Counted from the first letter of the stretch, positions 24,758-34,050 are shown. The stretch is DNA of 64,000 nucleotides from Fimbriimonadaceae bacterium (GCA_019454145.1 CP075366.1:537564-601563); one strand, 5' to 3'. Numbers and translations: made by a program. The notes: generated by a model not told the origin, from the sequence alone.

Positions 24758-26203
24758 CTACTCGTCTTGATGATTATTTTTGAGCGAACGGTGGTATTCA
24801 TCCTTACTCATGTCATCCAGTAGTGTAAACCGAGTGTAGGCGGGTTGAAAACCGAGCAAAACGGTTCCGGTTGGGCCGTTCCGGTGCTTACCAATAATAA
24901 GTTCGGCGACTTCTGCCGCATGTGGATTGAACTCTTGTTCTTTGCCTGCTTCTTTTCGCTGATAATATTCATTCCGGTAAATAAACATCACCATATCAGC
25001 GTCGGCTTCAATCGAACCAGATTCCCGGATATCGCTGAGCATCGGGCGTTTGTTGTCACGTGCTTCAACACCGCGATTTAACTGACTAAGAGCAATTACC
25101 GGGACATCTAGCTCCTTGGCGAGCACCTTCAAACTCCGAGCAATATCCGAGATTTCTTGGGTTCGGTTTTCCGTGCGCTTAGAACCGCGCATCAATTGCA
25201 GGTAGTCAACAATCACCAAACTCAGGCCATGTTCAGCTTTGAGCCGCCGACACTTCCCTCTCATTTCCAAAGATGAAAGCTCAGAAGAGTCGTCTATGAA
25301 AATTGGCAGATTGTACATATCATCGCAGGCATCCGCCAGCTTTTGATAATCGTTTGCATGGAGGTTTGACTTCTTAAGCGCCCCCATCGGCACCTGGGCC
25401 AGAGTGGCGATCATCCGGCGGATGAGCTGCTTACCGCTCATTTCTAAGTTAAAAACGGCAACTGCGCCTTCCTCGGCTCGCGCGACGTTCATCGCGAAGT
25501 TCATGACGAGTGAGGTCTTCCCCATAGCCGGGCGCGCGGCAACAATGATGAGGTCGCCGCCATAAAAACCAGTCGTGACGTTATCAAGGTCGGTGTAGCC
25601 GCTCAGAGTTCCAAGTGCCGGTTCCCCACCTTCCATCAGACTGTCTACATCAACAAAAAAGTCTTTCGCCAATGACCTTACTGGCATGAAGTATTTGCCT
25701 AATCGCTTACGACCAACTTCAAAGATCGAAGCCTCGGCCATGTCAACCTTTTCGTCAGCGGATTCTTCGGATCCTCGGACGTTCTTGATAATGTCGTGAC
25801 CCGCTTGCTCTAGTCGGCGCAGAGTCGCTTTGTCTTGAACAATCCCTGCGTAATAGGCGGCATTGGAGGCACTCGGAACCGCTTCAGCGATCTGAACAAG
25901 GTATTCGATTCCCCCAACTTCTTCAAGCTTATTCCTGACCGTTAGCTCATCCCGAAGGGTAACCAAGTCAATGGCTTTTGAATTTAAAAGTAGTTGGTGA
26001 GCGGCCTTGAAAATTTCTCGGTGAGCAGGAACATAAAAGTCATCCTCAATCAGGATTTCGACGCATTCCATCGCCGCGCGCTCAGAGAGGAGCATCGCGC
26101 CAAGCACAGACATTTCCGCCTCAGTAGACTGAGGTGGAACGAATTCATCCATCTGACTAAAGCGACTTTTTCCTGCCATTAAGAGTACATATCCTACCGA
26201 CAT
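24758..26203 (-). CDS. dnaB: Replicative DNA helicase DnaB
   Basis: A protein of 481 residues (473 from the second Met). The N-terminal domain begins P-P-Q-S-T-E-A-E-M-S-V-L-G, and the RecA-like domain shows Walker A A-R-P-A-M-G-K-T-S, L-V-I-V-D-Y-L-Q-L-M, S-Q-L-N-R-G-V-E and D-I-R-E-S-G-S-I-E. It forms the hexameric fork helicase. No intein or insertion is present. The ATG at 26203 is the longest start, and that at 26179 (M-A-G-K-S) is as likely, neither having a strong ribosome site. It lies 69 bases after cmk. Confidence 0.95.
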   Translation of the reverse strand: MSVGYVLLMAGKSRFSQMDEFVPPQSTEAEMSVLGAMLLSERAAMECVEILIEDDFYVPAHREIFKAAHQLLLNSKAIDLVTLRDELTVRNKLEEVGGIEYLVQIAEAVPSASNAAYYAGIVQDKATLRRLEQAGHDIIKNVRGSEESADEKVDMAEASIFEVGRKRLGKYFMPVRSLAKDFFVDVDSLMEGGEPALGTLSGYTDLDNVTTGFYGGDLIIVAARPAMGKTSLVMNFAMNVARAEEGAVAVFNLEMSGKQLIRRMIATLAQVPMGALKKSNLHANDYQKLADACDDMYNLPIFIDDSSELSSLEMRGKCRRLKAEHGLSLVIVDYLQLMRGSKRTENRTQEISDIARSLKVLAKELDVPVIALSQLNRGVEARDNKRPMLSDIRESGSIEADADMVMFIYRNEYYQRKEAGKEQEFNPHAAEVAELIIGKHRNGPTGTVLLGFQPAYTRFTLLDDMSKDEYHRSLKNNHQDE

Positions 26204-26272
26204 TCAGACGATTGACGGGCGCAAATACTGGCAAGTTATTAACTGAGTTATGCACCCAGTAATTGAGTGTAG

Positions 26273-26923
26273 TTACCGTCTTGCCAGAGCAACTACTTTG
26301 CCAGCAACCTGGGCGGGAGAAACGTCGAATGTTTCGATTATCACCGCGTCTTCCGCAAGCATGAGGGGACTATCATCGCGAGTGTAGTCGCGATGATCAC
26401 GCTCGACAACTTCTTTGACGACTGCCTGCAATCGAACCGATTCGCCTCGGTCAATCATCTCGACCCAACGGCGGCGAGCGCGTTCTTCTATACTGGCCGT
26501 CAAAAATATCTTGAGATCGGCGTTAGGCGCGACCACGGTTGTCACGTCCCTACCTTCCAAAACCCAGTCTCCGGTCGCGATGATCTGTTGTTGCGCCTTC
26601 ACCATCGCTCGGCGTACCTCCGAAATTGCACTAAGTTGACTGGCGAGTTGCGAAATCTCTAAAGACCTGATCTCGTCCGCAACGTCAGTACCGTTTAAAA
26701 TTGCCCGACGGGGTTGGGATTCTGAAAATCCGATGCTTGTTTCTTGAAGCAACGAATTGATCCTGCTTTGGTCATTTTCACTAATTCCGGCTCGTGATGC
26801 GGCTAGGGCAAACACCCTGTACATCGCCCCTGTGTCGAGCAAATCCAGGCCAAGCTCAGAGCCAACCAACTTTGCTACCGTTGACTTCCCTGCTCCTGCT
26901 GGCCCATCTATTGCGATGATCAT
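26273..26923 (-). CDS. cmk: Cytidylate kinase
   Basis: A 216-residue CMP/dCMP kinase for pyrimidine nucleotide salvage and RNA turnover. The N terminus is I-A-I-D-G-P-A-G-A-G-K-S-T with Walker A. The central L-E-G-R-D-V-T-T-V-V-A-P matches the CMP-binding region of the family, and R-A-R-R-R-W is the lid. It overlaps aroA by the ATGA arrangement, as expected from a common aroA-cmk operon. Confidence 0.95.
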   Translation of the reverse strand: MIIAIDGPAGAGKSTVAKLVGSELGLDLLDTGAMYRVFALAASRAGISENDQSRINSLLQETSIGFSESQPRRAILNGTDVADEIRSLEISQLASQLSAISEVRRAMVKAQQQIIATGDWVLEGRDVTTVVAPNADLKIFLTASIEERARRRWVEMIDRGESVRLQAVVKEVVERDHRDYTRDDSPLMLAEDAVIIETFDVSPAQVAGKVVALARR

Positions 26924-28227
26924 GTATTCACCACCAGTGGAGTTTGCCCCGTTAGCTGAGTGAAATGCTCTTCAAATTCTGGATAACTGGAATGAATCGC
27001 ATCCGCATTCAGAATAGTGGTTTCTCCCTCAGCGATACTTGCGGCTATTGCAAAGCTCATTCCGATCCGATGGTCTCCGGCAGAATCAATCGTTGCCCCG
27101 TGTAGCGGAGTTGGGCCAATAATGATCATGCCGTCTTCGGTGGGGGTCACATTCGCTCCCATTTTCTTCAAGCCATCCGAAACCACAGCAATGCGGTCGG
27201 TTTCTTTTACGCGCAATTCTTTTGCATCGCGGATGACTGTTTCCCCTTGGCACTGAGTTGCGAGGACTGCAAGTACAGGAATTTCGTCAATCAGGCGCGG
27301 CACCAAGTCACCTTCAATTACAAATGGATTCAATTCCTCGGACGACTGTATCGTCACGTTTCCAACTGGCTCACCCAGTTCATCATCTAAATTTTCTATT
27401 TCGCACCGAATGCCCATTTGCTCTAAAACATCCAAGATTCCAGTGCGGGAAGGATTCAATCCAAGGTGCTGGAATGTCACTTGTGAGCCTGGATGCAAAG
27501 CGGCAGCGGCCGCAAAAAATGCCGCGCTTGAGATGTCTCCCGGAACTCGGAAAGTAAACGAATCCCAACTTTGATCACCATCAACCAATACGGTATTCGC
27601 TTTTTGAATCAACTTTACACCCAGTGCATTAAACATTCGCTCCGTATGATCTCGGCTCAAAGCTGGTTCGGTAACGGTGGTTCTTCCTTCCGCTTTTAAT
27701 CCAGCAAGGAGAACCGCACTCTTCACCTGTGCGCTGGCCACAGATGATTCGTAAGTAATACTTTTGAGTTGTCGCCCGTGAATAGTTACCGGCGGCGTAG
27801 CACCTGCTATTTCTGCCCCCATGAGCAAAAGCGGAGCGGAGATACGTCCCATCGGCCTTTTTGAAAGGCTCTCATCTCCCACCAAAGTAGCGTTTACCCC
27901 AACTTGCCCAGCGAGAATTCCAGAAAGCAAACGCATAGTTGTTCCGCTATTCCCACAGTCAAGAGTAACCGGGGTTGTATTCCAGTTTTGAATCGCCGAA
28001 ACTCGTGTTTCTTCGTGAGAAACACGTTCAATCTTTGCCCCGAGTTTCTCAAGGCAATCCAAAGTTGATTCGCAATCTTCACCCTTCAGCGGATCATGAA
28101 TAACCGAGGTTCCACCCTTAGCAATAGCGGCAAACATATATGCCCGATGAGTCAGCGATTTATCTGAAGGCGGCCGGATTTCGCCCCGAAAGGCACCACT
28201 TCGTGAAAAAATCAGCTTCTGCCCCAT
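26920..28227 (-). CDS. aroA: 3-phosphoshikimate 1-carboxyvinyltransferase (EPSP synthase)
   Basis: A 435-residue enzyme joining phosphoenolpyruvate and shikimate-3-phosphate in chorismate synthesis. Conserved segments are P-P-S-D-K-S-L-T-H-R (shikimate site Lys/Ser/Arg), D-C-G-N-S-G-T-T-M-R-L, the central V-P-G-D-I-S-S-A, and the C-terminal R-V-K-E-T-D-R-I-A and G-D-H-R-I-G-M. All key residues are in place. The position 12 bases after the amidase and coupled to cmk suggests a three-gene operon. Confidence 0.96.
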   Translation of the reverse strand: MGQKLIFSRSGAFRGEIRPPSDKSLTHRAYMFAAIAKGGTSVIHDPLKGEDCESTLDCLEKLGAKIERVSHEETRVSAIQNWNTTPVTLDCGNSGTTMRLLSGILAGQVGVNATLVGDESLSKRPMGRISAPLLLMGAEIAGATPPVTIHGRQLKSITYESSVASAQVKSAVLLAGLKAEGRTTVTEPALSRDHTERMFNALGVKLIQKANTVLVDGDQSWDSFTFRVPGDISSAAFFAAAAALHPGSQVTFQHLGLNPSRTGILDVLEQMGIRCEIENLDDELGEPVGNVTIQSSEELNPFVIEGDLVPRLIDEIPVLAVLATQCQGETVIRDAKELRVKETDRIAVVSDGLKKMGANVTPTEDGMIIIGPTPLHGATIDSAGDHRIGMSFAIAASIAEGETTILNADAIHSSYPEFEEHFTQLTGQTPLVVNT

Positions 28228-28239
28228 CGTGCTAAGGTT

Positions 28240-28857
28240 TTACCCTTCGCTAGATGGCTTGGCTGGCTTTCGACCATAGATGAGGGGGACGCCAACGTTT
28301 TCCAAAGACTCCCATGGGTAGTTGATCGGGTCATTTTTGCGACCCTGCGGTTCAGCTATGTATTCGTGACTGGTGATTTGCCGGATGGGAAACCAATCAA
28401 TTAGAACACGGCAAAGCAGTTCAACTGCCTTGACTTGTGCGGGCGGATACGTCTCCGGTCCATCGCCTTTGTTGACGATCTCGATTCCGATGCTGAAATT
28501 GTTGACGTTATCTCGGTCTTTGCTGTCTTTACTCGCACCTGCATGCCACGCCCGGTTGTAATTACTCACCATTTGAACGATGCTTCCATCTTTGCCAATC
28601 GTGAAATGAGCGCTTACCTGAGCTTCCGGCATCGTAAACCACTTCACGGTTCCTGCAAGGGTGCTACCTGCTGTATGATGCAAAACAATAGTGTCAATCT
28701 TCACCCCTTCCGGGCGTTCGTTAAAGTTCGGCGAATCAACCCAGACAACTTTATTTGGGCCAGGGTCTGTGAATTGAAAATCTTGTCCAAGAGCATCTAA
28801 ATCCATCATTGTCGCCAAGGTAATTGCAAGAAAAGGAACCACCATTTCAAGGGGCAT
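28240..28857 (-). CDS. N-acetylmuramoyl-L-alanine amidase, Amidase_2/PGRP type
   Basis: A 205-residue zinc amidase that cleaves the bond between muramic acid and the stem peptide of peptidoglycan. The leader M-P-L-E-M-V-V-P-F-L-A-I-T-L-A suggests export. Zinc ligands are expected in V-L-H-H-T-A-G-S and R-A-W-H-A-G-A-S, and the C-terminal zinc/catalytic segment is G-R-K-N-D-P. The frame is open 11 codons further up; the ATG at 28857 is chosen because the leader starts there. It overlaps the divergent VOC gene only if the longer start is used. Confidence 0.88.
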   Translation of the reverse strand: MPLEMVVPFLAITLATMMDLDALGQDFQFTDPGPNKVVWVDSPNFNERPEGVKIDTIVLHHTAGSTLAGTVKWFTMPEAQVSAHFTIGKDGSIVQMVSNYNRAWHAGASKDSKDRDNVNNFSIGIEIVNKGDGPETYPPAQVKAVELLCRVLIDWFPIRQITSHEYIAEPQGRKNDPINYPWESLENVGVPLIYGRKPAKPSSEG

Positions 28858-28877
28858 TGTATCATTAACTAGGCAAC

Positions 28878-29219
28878 ATGGATATTTCAAATCTGATGGT
28901 GATCGTATACGCTTCGGATATGAAGCGAAGCTTCGAGTTTTACAAAGATAAGCTCGGACTAACGCCTCGATCTGACGACATAAATCCTTATTGGAACGAA
29001 TTTCACACTGCTAATTCCATCATCGCACTCCATAGCGACGGTCAACCAGTTGCCGCGCTTGCGCCCGCCCTTTCTCTTGTCGTTAATGATCTGGAGTCAG
29101 CACGCAATGAGTGCAACAATCGAGGATGTAATTTCGGAGAAATTGAGCATCCTCATCCAGGAGTGAGTTTCTGCCACACGAAAGATCCTGATGGTGTGGT
29201 TATTTACCTCCACGGTTAA
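28878..29219 (+). CDS. VOC (glyoxalase/bleomycin-resistance) family protein
   Basis: A 113-residue single vicinal-oxygen-chelate module. The pattern S-F-E-F-Y-K-D-K-L-G-L-T-P and the C-terminal D-P-D-G-V-V-I-Y-L are family features. The substrate and metal use are not predictable from this short chain. It is divergent from the amidase and its stop overlaps the stop of the peroxiredoxin by four bases (convergent). Confidence 0.85.
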   Translation: MDISNLMVIVYASDMKRSFEFYKDKLGLTPRSDDINPYWNEFHTANSIIALHSDGQPVAALAPALSLVVNDLESARNECNNRGCNFGEIEHPHPGVSFCHTKDPDGVVIYLHG

Positions 29220-29668
29220 GACTTCGCAGCCGCAAGAACTTCTGCCGCGTGGCCTTCGGGTTTGACTTTATTCCAAACCTGCTTGATGATGCCATCTGCT
29301 CCTACAAGCACTGTGGTACGGTCTACACCCATGTACTTTTTGCCGTACAGCATCTTTTCGATCCACAATCCGTTTGGTTCTATCAGGGTGCGCTCGGTAT
29401 CGGCGAGCAAGGTTATTTTAAGATCGTGCTTCTTGGCAAACTTCGCGTGGGATTTCACGCTATCTGGGCTGACGCCAATCACTGCGATATCTCCAAAATC
29501 AGGAATCCGCTCAGAGAATTCGCATGATTCGAGAGTGCATCCGCTTGTATCGTCCTTTGGATAAAAGTAAACAACAAAAGGTTTTCCCGCAAATTCATCA
29601 GAAGTTCGGATATCGCTATTCTGATCAGGTAATTCAAATTTCGGGAATGGTTGTCCAGCGGTAAACAT
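29216..29668 (-). CDS. bcp: Thioredoxin-dependent peroxiredoxin (Bcp/PrxQ family)
   Basis: A 150-residue peroxidase. The peroxidatic Cys is in D-D-T-S-G-C-T-L-E-S-C-E-F, with the resolving Cys five residues later, the PrxQ arrangement. It reduces peroxides with thioredoxin. A longer frame of 36 codons upstream has no family sequence and is ignored; the start is ATG 29668. Upstream lies the divergent start of the PDZ-hydrolase gene. Confidence 0.93.
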   Translation of the reverse strand: MFTAGQPFPKFELPDQNSDIRTSDEFAGKPFVVYFYPKDDTSGCTLESCEFSERIPDFGDIAVIGVSPDSVKSHAKFAKKHDLKITLLADTERTLIEPNGLWIEKMLYGKKYMGVDRTTVLVGADGIIKQVWNKVKPEGHAAEVLAAAKS

Positions 29669-29741
29669 AGAATCGGAGTCTATACCAACAAAATTTGTCG
29701 CCCGGGAACATTCTGCATTCACATCCAAGTAGTTTTGTGCA

Positions 29742-31115
29742 ATGAAATTTAATCGATTGATAAAACCCGTGATCACATCCGCACTATTCTTAGTAGGTTC
29801 TGCGAACCTACTCGCCAGCGAACTTCCTCGCCGCGGAATAGTCGGTTTGCCGCTGCAAATGATGAACGAGCAACAGCTCTCAGATGCAGGAATTCAGGAC
29901 GGTGCTGGAATCTTGGTGACTCAGAACCCAACGCGTCCAGATGTCGGAGGCATTGTGGCTGGCGATATTATTCTCAAAATAGATGGCAAGCGGTTCAACT
30001 CCGCCCCAGAATTTAATAATCTTGTCCGCCCATTTCTTGCTGATCTTTGGATCCCAATGACGATCAAAACCAAGTCGGGAGAAAAGGATGTTAAGGTGAA
30101 AGTTCAAGCCAGAGCCGATGAAAAGTACGACGATGTTGATGTCATTCTCAGTTCGGTAACGACCAACGGAATTCGGGTTCGTACCATTTTTACTAAGCCG
30201 AAAGGCAACGGCCCTTTCCCTACTCTTTTTTGGATTCAAGGCATTAGCACCGGTTCGGTAGATCAACCGCTAGTTGCAAACAATTACATTACAAAGGTTC
30301 TCAAAAAGTTCTCGGATGCTGGCTATGCCACGATGCGGGTGGAAAAAATTGGAGTGGGTGATAGCGAAGGGCCGAACCCGATGCTGGTAAACCTCATTGA
30401 TGAGGTTGATGTTTTCCGACAAGGTTTGCTTGCACTTAAGAAGATGCCTTCCGTTAATCCCGATAACATCACGGTATTTGGTCACAGTATGGGCGGGTGC
30501 ATCGCTCCGATCATCTGCTCAGAAATCCCCGTCAAGAACATCATCAGCTATGGCACGGTAACGGAATCTTGGTTGGAATGGCAAATCAAAGCACCAAGAA
30601 TTCAAGGCCCTCTTTCAGGACAAACTCCAAATGAAGTCCGCCAAGATGTGCTCAATGCGGCGCGGTTTTATTCCTACCTCTACACAGAACGGAAGTCATT
30701 TGATTGGATTGTTCAAAACGTTCCTGATCTCGCAGAATACGCTCGAACACAAAGTGCGGATGGAGTCAACATGACCCGCAGCATTGAATACATGCGCCAA
30801 GCAAATGACGCAAATTATTGCGATTTCTGGACAAAAACTGGTGATGCAAAGGTTTTGAGCATTTTTGGGGAGAACGACTTTATCGCTCTGCGTGATGATC
30901 AAGAGCTCATTCCTAAAGTCATCAACGAAAAGACTCCTGGTAGATCGGAATTCCTACTACTTCCCGGGAATGATCACCTCTTCAGGAAAACAACATCGAT
31001 GGCAGATAGTGTTGCCAAGTTCAACGGCACGCCTTTTGAACAAAGCGATGCACTCGGCAAAGCTTGCCTTGACTGGTTAAAAAAGCAGAATTTTCTTGAA
31101 GGTTTAGATTGGTAG
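29742..31115 (+). CDS. Exported PDZ domain fused to an alpha/beta hydrolase
   Basis: A 457-residue protein. The leader (about 1-25) is followed by a PDZ domain (about 45-125, with G-I-V-A-G-D-I-I-L-K-I-D-G-K) and then an alpha/beta hydrolase domain. The nucleophile elbow is G-H-S-M-G-G near residue 246, and the C-terminal L-P-G-N-D-H region gives the catalytic His. An Asp in F-G-E-N-D-F would complete the triad. Such hydrolases act on ester or peptide bonds. The PDZ fusion is not the usual layout, so the substrate may be recruited by its C terminus. It probably acts outside the cytoplasm. Confidence 0.8.
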   Translation: MKFNRLIKPVITSALFLVGSANLLASELPRRGIVGLPLQMMNEQQLSDAGIQDGAGILVTQNPTRPDVGGIVAGDIILKIDGKRFNSAPEFNNLVRPFLADLWIPMTIKTKSGEKDVKVKVQARADEKYDDVDVILSSVTTNGIRVRTIFTKPKGNGPFPTLFWIQGISTGSVDQPLVANNYITKVLKKFSDAGYATMRVEKIGVGDSEGPNPMLVNLIDEVDVFRQGLLALKKMPSVNPDNITVFGHSMGGCIAPIICSEIPVKNIISYGTVTESWLEWQIKAPRIQGPLSGQTPNEVRQDVLNAARFYSYLYTERKSFDWIVQNVPDLAEYARTQSADGVNMTRSIEYMRQANDANYCDFWTKTGDAKVLSIFGENDFIALRDDQELIPKVINEKTPGRSEFLLLPGNDHLFRKTTSMADSVAKFNGTPFEQSDALGKACLDWLKKQNFLEGLDW

Positions 31116-31116
31116 G

Positions 31117-31527
31117 CTAGATTCCCAACGCTTTGAGAATCACCCGTTTTCTACGCTGACCGTCGAATTCAGCGTAGAAAATCTGTTGCCATGGCCCAAG
31201 GTCAAGGTGACCATCTGTGATTGGCACAGTGACTTGGTGATGCATGATCAGGTTCTTGAGATGCGCCTCACCGTTATCTTCACCCGTCCGATGGTGCCGA
31301 TAATTTGCCTTCGGTGCAAGCCCATCTAACCACTCGTGGATATCTTCAATTAAGCCACCTTCCCAGTCATTTACGTATACGGCGGCGGTTATGTGCATTG
31401 CTGAAACTAATACGAACCCATCTTCGATTCCAGATCGCTTCACCATATCCGCGACCTCGTCAGTGATCCTCACAAACTCTTCTGCTCTATCAGTTTCAAA
31501 CCACAAGTACTCGGTATGGGCCTTCAT
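31117..31527 (-). CDS. yjbQ: YjbQ family protein (secondary thiamine-phosphate synthase enzyme)
   Basis: A 136-residue UPF0047 protein. The conserved C-terminal segment [20 protein letters not shown] and the central N-Y-R-H-H-R are family features. YjbQ shows low thiamine-phosphate synthase activity in vitro; the true role is uncertain. Its stop and that of the preceding hydrolase are adjacent, so the genes converge. Confidence 0.9.
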   Translation of the reverse strand: MKAHTEYLWFETDRAEEFVRITDEVADMVKRSGIEDGFVLVSAMHITAAVYVNDWEGGLIEDIHEWLDGLAPKANYRHHRTGEDNGEAHLKNLIMHHQVTVPITDGHLDLGPWQQIFYAEFDGQRRKRVILKALGI

Positions 31528-31564
31528 AATCCGATTGTAGCGAGTTCTTGGGTAAAAGAACCGT

Positions 31565-33013
31565 ATGATCCGTGAAGTTGAGCATCGTGCCGACCCTAAC
31601 CCTCAAGCCATTGTTTTTTGTGTTTGGAGTGACCAAGAACTCCCGCTCAGCCTTCCCGTAGAAGCAGCCGATGCGGCAAAACGACCAGAATTTCTAGCAA
31701 GGCGAGGGCAGGTAGTTGAGGCATTTCCGAGTTCAGGCCCAAGAACTATAATCCTCGGCTTAGGCGATGCCAAGTCGGCATCAGTAGAAACGGTTCGCAA
31801 AGCAGGATTAAAACTAGCACAACATCTCAGCAACTGTTCGATTGGAACAGTTCATATCGCCGTCGATTCTCATGCAGATTCATTTGAATTTGGAAGCGCG
31901 ATGGGGGTAGCGCTCCAAGGCTCAACATTTAATGTCCGCCAATTCCCCGGCGCAAGAACAGAAGATCAATCTTCGATTACGCTGGGTGTTGTCGGGTTGA
32001 GTGAGTCATTCGACAAAGGACTGAAACACGGACTTGGACTCGGTTCATGTGTGAACTTCACAAAATCGCTTGTCAACACTCCGCCTAATATCGCCACCCC
32101 ACTTTGGATGGCAGAACAAGCTAAGAACCTCGCCAAGCAATATCCAGGCTTAGAGGTACGAGTGATCCAGGGAGACGAACTGGAGAAAGAAAACCTGATA
32201 GGTCACATCAATGTTGGAAAAGCCAGTAGCAACCCACCTTGTATGATCCGCCTGGCTTGGAACCCCGCTCAATCAAATGAAAAACCGGTTGTGCTCCTTG
32301 GCAAAACGGTGACCTATGATACTGGCGGCCTTAGCATCAAGGGCAAAACCGGAATGCCTGGAATGAAATACGATAAGTCAGGTGGGTGCGCCGTTCTGGG
32401 GGCAATGATGGCGGTTGCTTCAGTTGTAAAGCCCCAGTTTCCGGTTGTTGGATTACTCGTCGCGGCAGAAAACTGTATTGACGCAGTCGCCTACCGCCCT
32501 GACGACATCATTACCTATCGAAACGGCGTCACCGTAGAAGTTACTAACACAGACGCGGAAGGTCGTCTCGTACTTGCTGACGGTCTTTGTTGGGCGTGCG
32601 ACGTTGAAAACCCGGCTTGCATTCTCGATATCGCTACTCTTACAGGCGGGATCGTCACTGCGCTGGGAAGTGAATTTGGCGGGTTGTTCTGCGAAGACTC
32701 CGCGCTGATGGATGAAGTGAAAGAAGCTGGAAAAGCCAGCGGCGAGGAGGTTTGGCTTATGCCTGTCAACGATGGGTACCGCGATATGATGCGTGGCGGC
32801 CCTGCCGATCTCGTCAACAGCGTTGTGGGTGGCAAAGCCCACCCATGCCAAGGTGCGGCATTCCTCAGTTGCTTCTGCAAACCAGAAGTTCCCTACGCGC
32901 ACATTGATATGGCAGGAATGTCTCACGCGCCAAGCGATGAAGTGAGTGTTTCTGGCCCAAGCGGCTGGGGCGTTCGACTCTTTACTCAATTCATAATGAC
33001 GCGAGGTCAGTAA
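31565..33013 (+). CDS. pepA: Leucyl aminopeptidase (M17 family)
   Basis: A 482-residue metalloaminopeptidase releasing N-terminal residues from peptides in the cytoplasm. The N-T-D-A-E-G-R-L signature is complete, and the two-zinc site Lys and Asp lie in [10 protein letters not shown] and the nearby K-Y-D-K-S-G. Length is as in the family. The divergent yjbQ gene starts 37 bases before it. YajQ follows 15 bases later. Confidence 0.94.
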   Translation: MIREVEHRADPNPQAIVFCVWSDQELPLSLPVEAADAAKRPEFLARRGQVVEAFPSSGPRTIILGLGDAKSASVETVRKAGLKLAQHLSNCSIGTVHIAVDSHADSFEFGSAMGVALQGSTFNVRQFPGARTEDQSSITLGVVGLSESFDKGLKHGLGLGSCVNFTKSLVNTPPNIATPLWMAEQAKNLAKQYPGLEVRVIQGDELEKENLIGHINVGKASSNPPCMIRLAWNPAQSNEKPVVLLGKTVTYDTGGLSIKGKTGMPGMKYDKSGGCAVLGAMMAVASVVKPQFPVVGLLVAAENCIDAVAYRPDDIITYRNGVTVEVTNTDAEGRLVLADGLCWACDVENPACILDIATLTGGIVTALGSEFGGLFCEDSALMDEVKEAGKASGEEVWLMPVNDGYRDMMRGGPADLVNSVVGGKAHPCQGAAFLSCFCKPEVPYAHIDMAGMSHAPSDEVSVSGPSGWGVRLFTQFIMTRGQ

Positions 33014-33028
33014 AACAGGAGAACAAAT

Positions 33029-33523
33029 ATGGCATCAGGAGAATTTTCATTCGATATCGTTAGCGAAGTAGACAAGATGGAGGTCAAAAACGCCTTTAAT
33101 CAGGCAGTCAAAGAACTCGCCAATCGCTATGATTTCAAAGGCTCGGCCGCCGCGATTGAAGAATCGGGCGACGACATTCTTATTACTGCGGAAGATGATT
33201 TCCGACTCAGTCAAGTTCGCGACATTTTGTTCAGCAAGTTGGTCAAGCGAGAAGTCTCGGCAAAAATGATCAATTATGGCAATGTCGAACCAGCTAAGGG
33301 CGTGACGGTAAAGCAAACCATTACGTTCAAGCAAGGGCTTGTGCAAGATGAAGCGAAAGCACTGAATAAACAAATCAAGGAAGCGAAGTTCAAAGTAAAC
33401 ACTCAAGTGCAGGGTGACGCGGTTCGTGTAAGTTCAAAAAGCAAAGACGACCTTCAAAAAGTAATGGCATTTGTGAAAGGGTTGGATCTACCTTACGCCA
33501 CTAATTTTACAAACTACCGATAG
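33029..33523 (+). CDS. yajQ: YajQ-family cyclic di-GMP-binding protein
   Basis: A 164-residue UPF0234 protein made of two ferredoxin-like halves. F-S-F-D-I-V-S-E-V-D, N-R-Y-D-F-K-G-S and the C-terminal P-Y-A-T-N-F-T-N-Y-R are diagnostic. Homologues bind c-di-GMP and affect transcription. GGAG upstream of ATG 33029 (gaggagaaca) supports the start. It follows pepA by 15 bases and could be co-transcribed. Confidence 0.92.
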   Translation: MASGEFSFDIVSEVDKMEVKNAFNQAVKELANRYDFKGSAAAIEESGDDILITAEDDFRLSQVRDILFSKLVKREVSAKMINYGNVEPAKGVTVKQTITFKQGLVQDEAKALNKQIKEAKFKVNTQVQGDAVRVSSKSKDDLQKVMAFVKGLDLPYATNFTNYR

Positions 33524-33534
33524 TTGTTTACAAT
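33506..33534 (+). promoter_or_regulatory. Promoter of the degenerate receiver gene, leaderless arrangement
   Basis: TTTACA (33506-33511) and TACAAT (33529-33534) are spaced 17 bases apart. The ATG at 33541 starts seven bases after the -10 box, where transcription would begin, so the message would have no 5' leader or a leader of one base. No Shine-Dalgarno is visible in front of the ATG. The -35 box lies inside the end of yajQ. Confidence 0.55.
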
Positions 33535-33540
33535 AATCAA

Positions 33541-33930
33541 ATGATTGCGGCCTCTGCTGGTGGGAAGAATCCTCCAAAGGGGCCGCAATCTGTTTTGGTC
33601 GCCGATTCCGAGCGGCACCTAGTGCGCATGATTCAAGTCAATCTCCAGCGACAAGGGCATCATATTACTTGTGCCTTTTCGCTAGAGGAAGTCTTCAACG
33701 CGCTTCGGAACCAAAGCTTTGATATCTGTATCTTTGGAGAAATGCTGCACCCTAAAGGAGGAATCGCCCTTCTTGAAGAGCTTTCAATTTTTAATGCATC
33801 TCAAAAGACCCCGAATGTTTTGATTACCTCTAAAGGTCGAGAGGAGGACTTTCCGAAGATGTACGAACTAGGGGCAAATCTAATTCTGACCAGACCAATT
33901 AATCCGGCGGAACTCTTGAATCTCTTGTAA
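33541..33930 (+). CDS. Degenerate response-regulator receiver protein (phospho-acceptor lost)
   Basis: A 129-residue stand-alone receiver fold, clearly a paralogue of the next gene: V-A-D-S-E-R-H-L-V-R-M-I-Q-V-N-L-Q-R-Q-G aligns with V-C-D-D-E-R-H-I-V-R-L-I-Q-V-N-L-E-R-Q-G. The strand that should carry the phospho-acceptor reads D-I-C-I-F-G-E-M-L, so the Asp is replaced by Gly. The conserved Lys near the end is replaced by Arg (L-T-R-P-I-N-P). The first acidic pair is reduced to D-S. It is therefore unlikely to be phosphorylated normally and could serve as a docking or atypical receiver. It lies 120 bases before the canonical one. Confidence 0.85.
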   Translation: MIAASAGGKNPPKGPQSVLVADSERHLVRMIQVNLQRQGHHITCAFSLEEVFNALRNQSFDICIFGEMLHPKGGIALLEELSIFNASQKTPNVLITSKGREEDFPKMYELGANLILTRPINPAELLNLL

Positions 33931-33985
33931 ATCGACTTTTTTCCGGTCTCAAGCCCCAAAAGTCAAAACATTTGACCGTGGACAG

Positions 33986-34004
33986 CCAACATAGTAAATG
34001 TTGG
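33986..34004. repeat. Short inverted repeat before the canonical receiver gene
   Basis: CCAACAT (33986-33992) and ATGTTGG (33998-34004) pair around a 5-base loop in the 120-base gap between the two receiver genes. It may be a regulatory hairpin or operator. No U-run follows, so it is not a plain terminator. Confidence 0.4.
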
Positions 34005-34050
34005 GGTAGGATTCATCCTGCATCTCAACATTGAGTGTGGTGACAACTCT

